Positions 53,216 through 63,229 of a DNA stretch of 64,000 nucleotides are shown here, piece by piece (within the stretch, counting starts at the first letter, position 1; the number at the start of each line of letters is the position of its first letter). Both the position numbers and the translations under genes were made by a program. Source of the DNA: Uloborus plumipes. Lineage: Eukaryota; Arthropoda; Arachnida; Araneae; Uloboridae. A model generated the notes under the pieces. That model saw only the letters and a program-made list of their open reading frames with translations, had not been told where the DNA came from and did no database searches. Location of the stretch: assembly GCA_038373865.1 (NCBI GenBank), contig JAXGGA010005183.1:16519-80518 (forward strand), written 5' to 3'.

Positions 53216-53285
53216 AATAAAAAGGTAAAATGAATATCGAAAAATTAAAAATTTGAAAGTAGGGTATTGAGATGAGGAATTTGTG

Positions 53286-53330
53286 TGTCGGTCTGTCGGT
53301 CGGTCGGTCGGTCTGTCGGTCTGTCTGTCC
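53286..53330 (+). repeat. (GTCG/GTCT)n microsatellite
   Basis: About 11 tetramers of GTCG or GTCT, ending in a C run. Confidence 0.9.
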
Positions 53331-53338
53331 CCCCCTAA

Positions 53339-53902
53339 TAACTTTTGAATGAACATTCCGATTTGGACAAACTTTTTTTTGTTGGAAAGATCTCGGCGAG
53401 TACAGCTCATTCCCATATTTGATTTTTTGATTTGAACAATTTTTGGTTCAACTTTGAGCCGTTCAAATAACCGGTCCCGCGATACTAACTTTTGAATGAA
53501 CAGTCCGATTTGAACAAACTTCTTTTTGTTCGAAAGATCTTTTCAAGGATACTTCATTCCCGTGACTACATTTTTGATTTGAACACTTTTTCGTTCAACA
53601 TTGAACCGTTCAAACAAGCTCTCACCCCTAATAACTTTTAAATGAACAGTCCGATTTAAACAAACTTTTTTTTGTTCGAAAGATATCGGCAAGGATACTT
53701 CATTACCGTATTTAAATTTTCAATTTGAACATTTTTTCGTTCAACATTGAACCGTTCAAGCAACCTTTTTCCACCTAATAACTTTTAAGTGAACCGTAAG
53801 AATTGAATAAACTTTTTTTGTTCGAAAGATCTCGGAGAGACTCGTTCCCATATTTCACTTTTCAATTTGAACCATTTTTCGTTCAATGATGAACCGTTCA
53901 GA
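53339..53902 (+). repeat. Four-unit tandem array, period 146-147 bp
   Basis: TAACTTTTGAATGAAC-like unit starts lie at 53339, 53486, 53632 and 53779, so spacings are 147, 146 and 147. Every unit carries GAACAAACTT, TTCGAAAGAT and GAACCGTTCA-like blocks in the same order. The last unit is cut at about 53902. Confidence 0.9.
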
Positions 53903-54039
53903 AAAATTTTTAACATGAGCGCCTACTGGGAAATTTAAATTGAATGTTGATTCTAAACTTAAAGGCGGATTTCCTTCAAACTAACTTTGTAAGAAAACAG
54001 TTTTGATAAAAAATGTATGTTAAGTACTTTTCTGAAAAA

Positions 54040-55000
54040 TCTTCTGTGAGGACTCTGATTCCGAATCCGACTCCGCAAACATGGCGGAAATGCAGGCTCA
54101 GAAAAAAATGACTGACTGGGCAGACGATTTTTTGTTTATTTATTCATTTTTTTTTGTTTAATTTATTATTATTATTATTATTTATTTATTTATTTTTGGC
54201 AGACGATATTTTTCTTTTTTTTTTATTACAAAAATTGTTCATTCACGAGAGCATTTTATTCTTTACTTATATTTAACAACTGGCAACGGATTAAAAATAA
54301 AATTCGAGACATTTTATTAACTTCTTCGATAAAATGTGTTTTGGTGTTCTTTGTACTTTTATTTTTTTTTTTTCATTTGAAAACGATTGTGAAATTTTTC
54401 TACGGAAGAACTATAGCAGTTACATTCTTTAAAAGGTGCGACAAAACTTTATTTACTCGTTTATTTACTTTTTACGTGTCCTGATCATGTGATGAGAGGG
54501 GTATATTTTGCTTTTAGAAATCAGCTTTAAGTGTTATAAAGGTATGTTTGACATAATTTTCAGTTTCAGATATTCAAGAGAATATTGATTAGATGCTAGA
54601 TTGCCGTTGTCGATGTACGGGAAAGTAGGCTCGTTTAGTTCTTGACAGAACTTCTTGTTTAAAACATAATACATGAAATGTCATTAAACACACACACACA
54701 AAAAAAAGTTATATCACGCGTTTTTACGCAATTTCTAAAACGTATACTATCCAAGACAATAGAAAAACAATGTTCGCTGCGAATTCATGCTTTATTCATT
54801 AAATCATTGTTTCGAGCACGTACATTTGTGAATATATGTTTTTAAAAATTTCTCAAACTTTTTTTATTTATTTTGAATCACCTTGTGTAGTAAAACTAGC
54901 AGCCAAACATAAGAGGAACGCCTCCGTTAGCTGCGCCTCTTTAGGATCAAATATTTGCGCATTAGTTTCTCGATTTCAGTATCAAATGTCACATTAATTT
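54040..55000. other. AT-rich spacer
   Basis: It has a short CCGAATCCGACTCCG word at about 54060 (similar to 13880-14000) and a (TTA)n/(TTTA)n run at 54162-54196. No gene is visible. Confidence 0.4.
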
Positions 55001-55007
55001 TATTATT

Positions 55008-55790
55008 ACTTCCTTTTACGTAGTAAAGGAAGTTTTGTGATAGCGCAAAAAAAAAAAAAAAAATCACTCAAATTTGAGTCTAAATTTTTATTTTGCTCAC
55101 CCCCGAATGAATGTTTAGTAGTTTTTTCGACCAGTCAGCACGTGCATATGTACCTACCAACATATAAACAGCCGAAAAGTTCTTTTCAACCACCCCCGAG
55201 TTAATGACGACGAGTTTTCTCGTGACGTTTGTATATACGTATGTGCGGATGTATGTGTGGATGCGTGTCGCATAACTCAAAAACTATATGCCGTAGAAGC
55301 TTCTAGCTTGGTATGTAGGCTCTGAGGATGGTCTAGTTGTGCACCTCCCCTTGTGGTTGCATTCGAATGTTCCCAAGGGGGTGTTTTACCCCTTTTTTGG
55401 GGTAAATCAGTGTTCATTTCAATGTAGACTCAAGTGATATGAATTGGCGCGACCACTTGACGATATGTCGCCAAGCTGTTGGTCGCCAAGTGTTTGACGC
55501 CAACTTGGCGACACATCGCCAAGTTGGCGACAAATTTGGCGAAAAAATTATTTTTTGAATTTGGGTTCAACTTGGCGCTATTTGCGATATTTTGTGAAAA
55601 ATTCACTGAATGATATTAAAATCAGCAATATTTAGAAAATTAACCATTGTAAAATATTTTTTGCATTGTTTCGTGGCAGATTAGGGGAGTAGATATTTGA
55701 ATCGTTACCTTGCTCACTCCAAGCACTTTTTTTAACACTTAAGGCAACTGCTAAGATATTTACACGTAAAAGGAACTAGTGTGGGGTCCA
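55008..55790. repeat. CGCCAA family, copy 3 (full length)
   Basis: It opens with the palindrome ACTTCCTTT-ACGT-AGTAAAGGAAGT (55008-55033) and ends CACGTAAAAGGAACTAGTGTGG. The box cluster at 55455-55575 contains about seven CGCCAA/TTGGCG cores in both orientations and could fold into stacked hairpins. It aligns with 32156-32929 (inverted) and 31325-31790. Confidence 0.8.
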
Positions 55791-55813
55791 TACCAGATTA
55801 TTTTTATTTTTAA

Positions 55814-56208
55814 TCTATACATATATGTAAATGGATTTATGTTTGTATGTTTGTTCCTTATACAAATCCAGAGTTTTCGTCGTATTTTCATCAAACTTGG
55901 CACAGAGGTTCCTTGATGCACTAAAATTCACATAGGCGGGGTTTTGAAAATTTAAAAAAAATCCAAAAAGCTCAAAATTCATATTTTTTATCTCAAAAAG
56001 ACCCTTTTCTTTCAACTTTGAATAGAAAGAGTAATAGAGATAAGCTTTTGAGTATACAAGTTAATAAAATTTAACACATTTAAATGTGAGTATTTCCAAC
56101 AAAGATTACGATTAACAGTACTTTTTAATTTAAGGCTCACCTATTTCATTTTAGCATGAAATAAGTTAAACATCATGCAATATTGGGCAACGCCGGGTAA
56201 TAAACTAG
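55814..56208 (+). mobile_element. Non-autonomous Helitron, 395 bp, exact ends
   Basis: It starts TCTATACATATATGTAAATG after an A and ends with hairpin-forming GGGCAACGCCGGG then TAATAAACTAG before a T. This satisfies 5' TC, 3' CTAG and an A-T insertion site. The segment GGCTCACCTATTTCATTTTA and GCATGAAATAAGT also occurs in the Helitron at 63230-64000, so this is a deletion derivative of that family. It inserted just after the CGCCAA copy. Confidence 0.85.
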
Positions 56209-56444
56209 TAATAAATAAAAAAAAAATTAAAATTTTATAGATGAACTCTCAGAATACGAGCAACGTCAAGCTAATTTAATTTAACTGTCGTTGTTGTTGT
56301 TTTGTGCAAGCTAAGTTGGCAATTTGGGGTGCGCTGTTTCCCTTTTCCAACTGTACTATAATTTGGTGTGAAGTCCTATTTCTACAGAACTGACACATAT
56401 GCCACAGGGACCAGCTTATAGGGCGGCTTTACATTCACAGCACA

Positions 56445-56985
56445 CAGTGGCGTGATTCAGGATTTTTTCCTGGGAGCGGCTAGAAATTTTGTGAGGAACT
56501 CCGATACACTTTTTTGAATATGTTTTGAAATTGAAGCCAAAAAATACATGTTAAAGCCATGATTGGTTATTTTGAGGTGCTAGAGTTCAACAGCCCTCCT
56601 CGAAAAATTTTTGACATTAAGGCTCTAAATTGCAATTTTGAGTTATCTTTGGTGATCCTATAAGTAGAAGAGGAGAGATTGGGGAGCGCTGCAGCTTAAA
56701 TAGGTTTGAAATTTATTTTGGAAGATGTTAAACAAAAGAGAGGGTGCGGATATTCCCTAAATTACTAAAAATACTTTGAAACTGAAGTCCCAAAACCCAT
56801 TTTAAGCTAGTTTTGGGGAGGAAGAGCAGTTAAGTGACTTTTCTTCAGAAATTTTCTTGGAAAAATGGCTTCACCCGGAAAATTTCTAAATATAATGGCA
56901 AAACAAAAAGCATTTTTAGTCTGTCTTAAGTTTCGTCTTCAGGTTTCTGGGAGGGGCTAAAGCGGGGCCTCCGAGAAGAGACTAG
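56445..56985 (+). mobile_element. hAT-like element, left end and body
   Basis: CAGTGGCGTGATTCAGGATT is a hAT-type terminus. The body has repeated TTTGAAA(T/C)TGAAG(C/T)C phrases shared with the 52463 MITE. The right end was not identified. Confidence 0.45.
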
Positions 56986-57774
56986 ACGGGCCCGGTACTA
57001 CTAGAGGGCGCTTTAGCGTTCCGTGTCGTTAAGCGATGGACAAGACAACGTGATGTTTACATCGGTGTTACTCTTAATGCTGCATAAGAAAATTTTTGAA
57101 TGCGAAATCGGTGAAAAAAGTTAATTTTGTTACTTTTTTAAATGCTACATTAAGTTGAATTAGCTTTGGTTAAGTTTTTTTTTCTTTTCGACTTTGATCT
57201 CTATCGAATTGACAATCCACAATTTTGGTATTTTAACATTAACATAATCACAATACTTTTTATGTTTGATAAATGCAATGATTTATCCAAAACAGAGTGA
57301 TTCCTTCTCCATTCATTTTTTGTTGGTTTCAAAAACTTAATTAAAATATAGATATTCGAATTTTCAATTAACAATTTAACTGTGGACAAAGTAAAATAGC
57401 TAAAATAACTTACATTTTTAAAATAAATTATTGGAAATTTGTTTTGCAAATCACAGTTCATATCGAAAGAACAATGTATTTTAAATAAAACTTGCATTAA
57501 AATATTTTTTGTTTTTGGCACTGATTTTATACATTCACCAAAAGATGGTGAATAATTAAAAGGTGGATAATTTTCTCTTTTTTTTTTTTGCATGGGGCAA
57601 AGTAAAAATTAAATATTTTTCTGATGACTTCTTTTTTTATTATTTCACTGAATAAATAAATAATGACAAAATAAAAACATAAATCAGTTACATTAAAAAA
57701 TAATCAACTACCTGTGTCGCGCATGATAAACTATTTTTTTCTGTGAAAAGTCGGTTATTAATAGTAAATTTTTG

Positions 57775-57950
57775 TTATACTGTCAGCCCCTCTTAATCAG
57801 GTAATGAATAAAAGAATAACCCTCTAAGACGAGTAAAATATTCCAGAGCTGATTATTTCCCTGTAGACGCAATGTTAAAAATCCCCGCTTAATCAATTAA
57901 TATCCCTGGATAACCAAATAATATTAATCGGCTTTCGCAAATGTTTTTTC
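57775..57950. mobile_element. Relative of the 51280 MITE
   Basis: The opening TACTGTCAGCCCCTCTTAAT and internal CCCCGCTTAATCAATTAATA resemble the 51280-51452 MITE. The right end is degraded. Confidence 0.45.
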
Positions 57951-57959
57951 TGAGAAACG

Positions 57960-59200
57960 TTTTGGAAAAACTTAAAATGAATCTGAGCAAAACTATTAAA
58001 TAATATTTTCTGCAAACAGCGGACGAGAAAAACAACATTCATATCCCATTAAAACATTCCTAGCTTAATCTTTGTAATACAGAAGAATGTAATGTTTGCC
58101 ACTGTACAAAGTATGATTTATTTATAAAGTTTATTCCTACATTTTTCAATATATTTTTAAACAACTATACAATTGCCAAAAATGATTTTTTTGTTTCTTC
58201 TAAGGGCAAAAAAAGAAAGTGTAGTGCTCTGTTACCTAGTACATCTGAAGCATAAATATATAGTTTTACCTTTACAATTATTTGATTTTTCTGTACATAA
58301 AAAAATGATAATAATAATACATGTAAAATTATTACACATTTGATATGGATAAGCTTACTTTACAATGTAATATGAAATTGTCAGCTCATTTTAAGGTTTT
58401 TTACTTCTTTTTTCTTATATTATAAATAATATATATGAAGCTATTTTATATTTGCCTAAAATTATGACAATTTTGCCACAGCTAGTAATGAAGAGTAATG
58501 AAAAGAGTTTGATAGATTTATATAGTGTATAAGAATGAAAATTTTACCATCGTGCAAATTTTGATCTGTTTATGAAGTTAACATCCAAATTTCTTATTAT
58601 ATTTTTAAATACAAATGACAAGTTCTTGCATCTATAAACTGTTAAAAAAAGTAACTGCACTATCTAGTATATCTGAAATTTTAAGTTCTAATTTTTAATA
58701 TTTTGTTATGAACTTGTAAATTTTCAATGAACGTGTTATTAAACCTGATTTTAATATGGCTTGTTTATTGACTGAAATCACATAATGTCTAGAAGTATTT
58801 TTCGATAACATGTTTTATGTTTTACTACTTGTGATATATGACATCTCAATTTCTGCTTCACTTAGATTAATCAAAAGAAAAAAAAAATAAGCTTTCAAAT
58901 ATTAGCTTAATCATAGTTTATATGTAAAAGTAATACATGATTTTTTTCTTCTAAGTTTAAAAATTCTTTTGTTGTGAACAAAAAAGATAATTTCTTGGTT
59001 ATTTGTTTATTAAAATTATATTGTATACTTATGTAGTTGGAAGGTAAAGGATTTTTTTATCCAAAAGAATTAATATCGTCAGAAAATCGGGTTCTCAATC
59101 AATATATTTAACCTTTGATGGAAAATAATTTTACAGAATTTCCCTTCTAAATAACATTTTCTTTCTGACGCGAAAACTCTGCACATCACGAGAGGACGAT
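57960..59200. other. AT-rich interior, nothing supportable
   Basis: No open frame with family resemblance and no clear repeats. Phrases such as TTTATAAAGTT..ACATTT recur loosely at about 58120 and 58570. Confidence 0.35.
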
Positions 59201-59387
59201 GTTTCGTTTTTCCCATCGCTTAGCATGAGTCATCATTCTTTAGTACCGGGCCCGAAGAAGCAGCGGAGCTGCTTTCCCTGCACTCTCGCGGAGGCCCCGG
59301 CTAAAGGCACTTAGCTCCTTAACACCCTAAAGGCTTAGAGGGTTTACAACCTCTAAGCCAGTAGCGGAACTACATAACAGGCAGCTC

Positions 59388-59624
59388 AGTTATTCTATCC
59401 AGAGACTTCAGTTTCGTTTTCATTAAAACTCATCAGTCTGGAATAGGTAGTAACCGGGCTGTAGGCAGAAGACACCTTGAAGAAGCTAATAGTGCCCAAC
59501 AAACTGGTAGCTAATGTAAAACTAGCATAAAGATGTTTTCCACCTCTAGCTTGGTTTCGAAAATTCCAGACTGATGAGCTCTAATCTGAACAAAACTGCA
59601 GTCTCTGGACGGTATAACCGAACT
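59388..59624. mobile_element. Foldback MITE with ~55-bp arms
   Basis: CCAGAGACTTCAGTTTCGTT and ACTCATCAGTCTGGAAT at the left mirror CCAGAGACTGCAGTTTTGTT and GCTCATCAGTCTGGAAT in the complement of the right end. The centre contains CACCTTGAAGAAGC. No target duplication was confirmed. Confidence 0.7.
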
Positions 59625-59630
59625 GGCAGC

Positions 59631-59765
59631 AGGGCCGTCATTTCAAGTTTTTCCAGGGGAGGGGGGGGGGGGGCAAAGGGTCCAAACCCAATGCAATATT
59701 ATTGGAAAACATCAAAAACCATGCCCCCTTATATGTAAATACATTGATTTCTCAAAGCCAATATG
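59631..59765. mobile_element. hAT-like end with G-run, related to 51618-51772
   Basis: AGGGCCGTCATTTCAAG opens the copy, followed by a 15-base G run and the shared body CCAAACCCAATGCAATATTA. See the 51618 entry. Confidence 0.5.
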
Positions 59766-59829
59766 TAAGTACATTGATTTCCCTCTGATTTTCAAAATGA
59801 CTGAATGCCCGCTTCGTTTTCATGCACTT

Positions 59830-60120
59830 ATAATTTAGTATTAATAATAGTATTAAATATATTACTTTTATATTTGCAAAGAGAGTGAATCTTCTATTCA
59901 GAGTCGCATACAAACGACTGAAACACTTAAAATACATCAACATGTAATATAGTTTAGCCTTCAGTGTTAATTAAGGTATATATAGCGGCTCTAGTGCTAA
60001 TAATAGTATTAAATATGTTACTTTTATGTTTGTAAAGAACGTGAGTTTATCTATTATTCAGAGTTACATGCATCAAACAAACAAACCCACATGTGAAACT
60101 AATAAAAGCATATTAAAAAC
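59830..60120 (-). repeat. Inverted copy of the 17395-17820 repeat, without the microsatellite
   Basis: CACATGTGAAACTAATAAAA and the paired TAATAGTATTAAATATRTTA blocks are complements of the 17-kb copy. Here the GTAT tract is reduced to about two units, so the microsatellite expanded in only one copy. The word TATATAGCGGCTCTAG near 59980 is mirrored at 61086. Confidence 0.55.
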
Positions 60121-60214
60121 GGATGAGTTCTGTTAAAATTGTTTCCCTACTAGAATGGTGTCGATGCAGAAAAAACCATTTGCTTTCGCTAATTTTAATT
60201 ATGTGAGAATCAAA

Positions 60215-60460
60215 TTTGCTACATAGGTTCTTTGATTATCAGGGGGTTCCTTATACAAATCCAGTTTATATCAGATCTTTTACAAATTTGGTACAGACGT
60301 CCTTTGATAATCAGGCAAAAGTTTAGTGCTAAGCTTTTACCTTCGATTTTCAACTTGAAACGCTCCTTGCTTAGTGACTCTTATCCGTGCACTAAATTCA
60401 TTGTAGCTGCCAATTTGTTGATAATCAGCTTTAATGAGAGAACAACTGCCTCCAGCTAAG
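60215..60460 (+). repeat. Fragment related to the Helitron at 55814
   Basis: TTCCTTATACAAATCCAG and TTGGTACAGACGTCCTTTGAT correspond to TTCCTTATACAAATCCAG and TTGGCACAGAGGTTCCTTGAT in the 55814 Helitron. Ends were not found. Confidence 0.5.
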
Positions 60461-60469
60461 TAGTAATGA

Positions 60470-62270
60470 ATAAAGATCTCCAGGTATATCTTTGATATAC
60501 CCCCCCCCCCAAAAAAAAAAAATTAAGCGCCAAATTTGGCACTCCTTTACGGACTTTTTAGGGTTGCTATTTCTTATTTTGGATGATTCCCAATCACCAA
60601 AACTTTTAAAAATCCATCCAAGTTCATCAATGAAGAGATGAAATAGTTTTTGGCATATTCTAAAATTTCTTGAAAACAATTCAAATGGATTATAGGGTAT
60701 GCATAAAAGTGTTGAACAATGATCAGTAGAGGAAGTTTATAACTGTAATAAGTTTGCCAAATTCGTCGGTATACGAGCATTTAAGTATTATATAGTTGAC
60801 TAAAAATAATTAAGTATAAATTCATTTTATTAACGTGGGGGGACATTCCTGTAATTGGGAAATTTGCGAGTCATCAAATTTCTGAATTGAATTTTATTTT
60901 ATTTTGGTAGCATTGTTACTTAATGACGATCCTGTGCAAATATATATTTCCCTAATACAAAGGAAAAGAATTCCTGTCGCAGATATTGATGCCAAAAATT
61001 TTAAACCAATAGATAAAGATTGACAGTTTCAAAATTAGCGACGTCTTCTTTAACTGGATATCAAAGTGAATCAAAAGCATTACAAACTAGAGCCGCTATA
61101 TATACGTCTATATAGGGGCCTTATTACAAACACCTGTAAAATAAATTATTTTCTGTGCTTATGTTTCAAAACCCTTAAGAAATTTTAAGATTAATATTCT
61201 TAAACAATTATTTTGTTATTGTTGCTGTTATATAAATTTTCTCTATTTAAATGAATAATTGACTGACTGCTTCAAAGCAATTTTTATTTTATCAACTTTC
61301 TGAGTGATTTCGTTAACTGCTATTATTAATGAAAGTTTACTTACTTCTAAACTCAATGCCTTGTATTTTGAAACGTTGAAGAAATGGTTTATGGTTAACC
61401 GGATTAGGGATCAATCTAATAACAATAATAATAATTACAAAATTTTGAAGCTTCTCTTTTTTCTTCTTTACTTATTGCCAGATTTGGTGAAACAGTTTTC
61501 ATGGTAAATCTGGTTTTCCAACGTATGCTTTAAAGCCTAATTGGGCCTTAGGTTCTCTCATGCTTGAGAACGTAACAATCAAAAGCGTGATTGTTATGTT
61601 TTCAAACATCAGTATCTTAATTATTGGAGAAGAGGTGGGTAAGGAGCTCTCCCCCTGAATTTTTTGGAAATTAAAGTAATAGAGCAACTTTCATTAAAGG
61701 TGTTTGAGAACCTAGTGATTTTAAATTCTCAAGCATCTTTTTTTTTTTTTTTAGTTCTAAATATCTTATTTTTTGCTAAGTTAAAGCCTGAACTTTTCCT
61801 TAAAATTTCAGTTTTGTTTGAAAAAAGCAATGAAAATTATATCATCAATAATTTTCAAGCTGTAAAAACTCGGGAGCTTTTAATCATTGTTATTAGAAAT
61901 TTATTCTTCTGGATTAAAGTTGCAATATTTTAAGTCTGCCAGGTTTACTGCGACGAATGGCAAATTACGGAACTGCAAACGATCCCCGACGACATACGGA
62001 CCCCGAAAATCATTACAAATGCATTTATACACCTTTTTCTCTTTTTTTTTCAAATAAAAAACAATGTTTAATGTATACTACTTGTTAATTTTAGACTTGA
62101 AACATTAACCTTTAACTACCACAAATGTAGTCGAACTTTGTTAACCTGCTACTTTAATGTAAAAGGATTTGAACAGAAGATCTTCTGTATTACTTTTATT
62201 CCAAGATAAATGGTTTTTAAGACAAACTCATGGTAAAATCAAACAAGAGATAGCATAACAATACAGCGAC
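60470..62270. other. AT-rich spacer
   Basis: A C run followed by an A run at about 60500 and low-complexity frames. No gene or bounded element is visible. Confidence 0.4.
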
Positions 62271-62400
62271 GTAATTGACACTCGCTATCAGATCGACCGC
62301 GAATTCAATGAATACTCAAATCGTTCAAGATTAGGTTTGTATGCAATCTATGTAGTTGTAATTTTACTACGAAAGAAATTTTATCGATTTTGAAAACATA

Positions 62401-62490
62401 ATGAGCGAGAGAAATGTTTTACGAAAGGAAGCTAAAGAGCAAAAACGTGAGAAGCATGGTAACTTAGTAGCATATCAGGCGTCCCCATAA
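62401..62490 (+). CDS. Candidate short first coding exon
   Basis: ATG at 62401 opens MSERNVLRKEAKEQKREKHG, a strongly charged peptide, and the frame stops at 62488. CATG|GTAACT at 62457 could be a 5' splice site. Upstream 62270-62400 has more even base composition (GATCGACCGCGAATTC) than the surroundings, as a leader might. No downstream exon was found, and a hAT-like repeat begins 230 bases on. I do not recognise the peptide. Confidence 0.3.
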   Translation: MSERNVLRKEAKEQKREKHGNLVAYQASP

Positions 62491-62721
62491 AGAAGGGAAG
62501 GAGCATGCGCCCCTTCCTAGGCCCCCACTCTTGGATTGCGTCATTGAAATGTTTAGGGGGGGAGGTATTATATGAATCCTGAGTTCATGGGGGGGGGGGG
62601 TATTTTGTAGTGTAACATTAGGGAACTTAAAAGGATTCAAAAAGACAAAGGGCAAAATAGTTTAATTCATCTTTAAGTGGCATTCAAACCTGAATTGCGA
62701 TGGTGCGCCCAAACTCTAGAC

Positions 62722-63201
62722 CAGTGGTTCCCAATTTGGGGGACGATCGCCCCCAAAGGGGCGATTTCCCTCCTTAAATGGGCGATAAATTCCTAAGGGG
62801 CGATAGGGGGCGATGGGCACTATAAGAGAAAACAGTAGTAATAAAAGGGTAGCGAAAACCAAAATTGTAAGCATGTACGAAACCGATTGTTCAGAGTTCA
62901 GACAATTAATCACAAGTTAAGAAAGAAACAAATTAAAGCTCCAGAGTTTCCTCCTGGCACTTCGGATGAACCGTAGGAAGTATTTTGTCATTCATTGTCA
63001 ATTTTACGAGTTTTCAGATTTTCAATTTTTTTTTCGTTTAATAGTTTTGTTTCAATGATTTCAATTCCCTTAGATTCCAGTGTAGAAAAGAAAAAAATCT
63101 CTTGAAAAATGTACTTCTGTTTTTTGAAAAGTACGTCGATGATCTTAGTTTAATGTTACCCTTCAAATGCTTATTATATCAGTTCGCTTTGTGAAAGAAA
63201 A
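62722..63201 (+). mobile_element. Left part of a hAT-like element
   Basis: CAGTGGTTCCCAATTTGGGG is a hAT-style terminus followed by GGGGCGAT repeats. The segment 63054-63201 matches 5690-5833. The right end is missing, and the Helitron at 63230 begins just beyond. Confidence 0.6.
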
Positions 63202-63229
63202 CAAAAACAAAAACATATTTATTCATATA

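Larger units (their letters stand above)
53069..54630. mobile_element. Candidate element with GCCTACTTTCCCGT ends, carrying tandem repeats
   Basis: GCCTACTTTCCCGT at 53069-53082 and its exact complement at 54617-54630 bound 1.56 kb that contains three kinds of tandem repeat in a row (listed). No target duplication was found, so element status rests on the 14-bp inverted repeat alone. Confidence 0.45.
56987..59254. mobile_element. Possible 2.27-kb element with CGGGCCCGGTACTA ends
   Basis: CGGGCCCGGTACTA at 56987-57000 and its exact complement at 59241-59254 are followed inward by a second matched pair (TTAAGCGATGG at 57029 and CCATCGCTTA at 59213). Outside, GGGGCCTCCG (about 56963) and CGGAGGCCCC (about 59288) also mirror each other. 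The interior is AT-rich with one 130-codon minus frame (57201-57593) of no known family. The flanking mirror leaves the true ends uncertain. Confidence 0.5.

Noticed and set aside
53286..53902. CRISPR array
   Set aside because: The repeats are contiguous 146-147-bp units and tetramers without unique spacers, in a eukaryotic sequence.
57201..57593. 130-codon minus-strand frame
   Set aside because: Low-complexity Ile/Asn/Lys/Phe composition and no recognisable motif. It could be a transposase remnant but cannot be supported.
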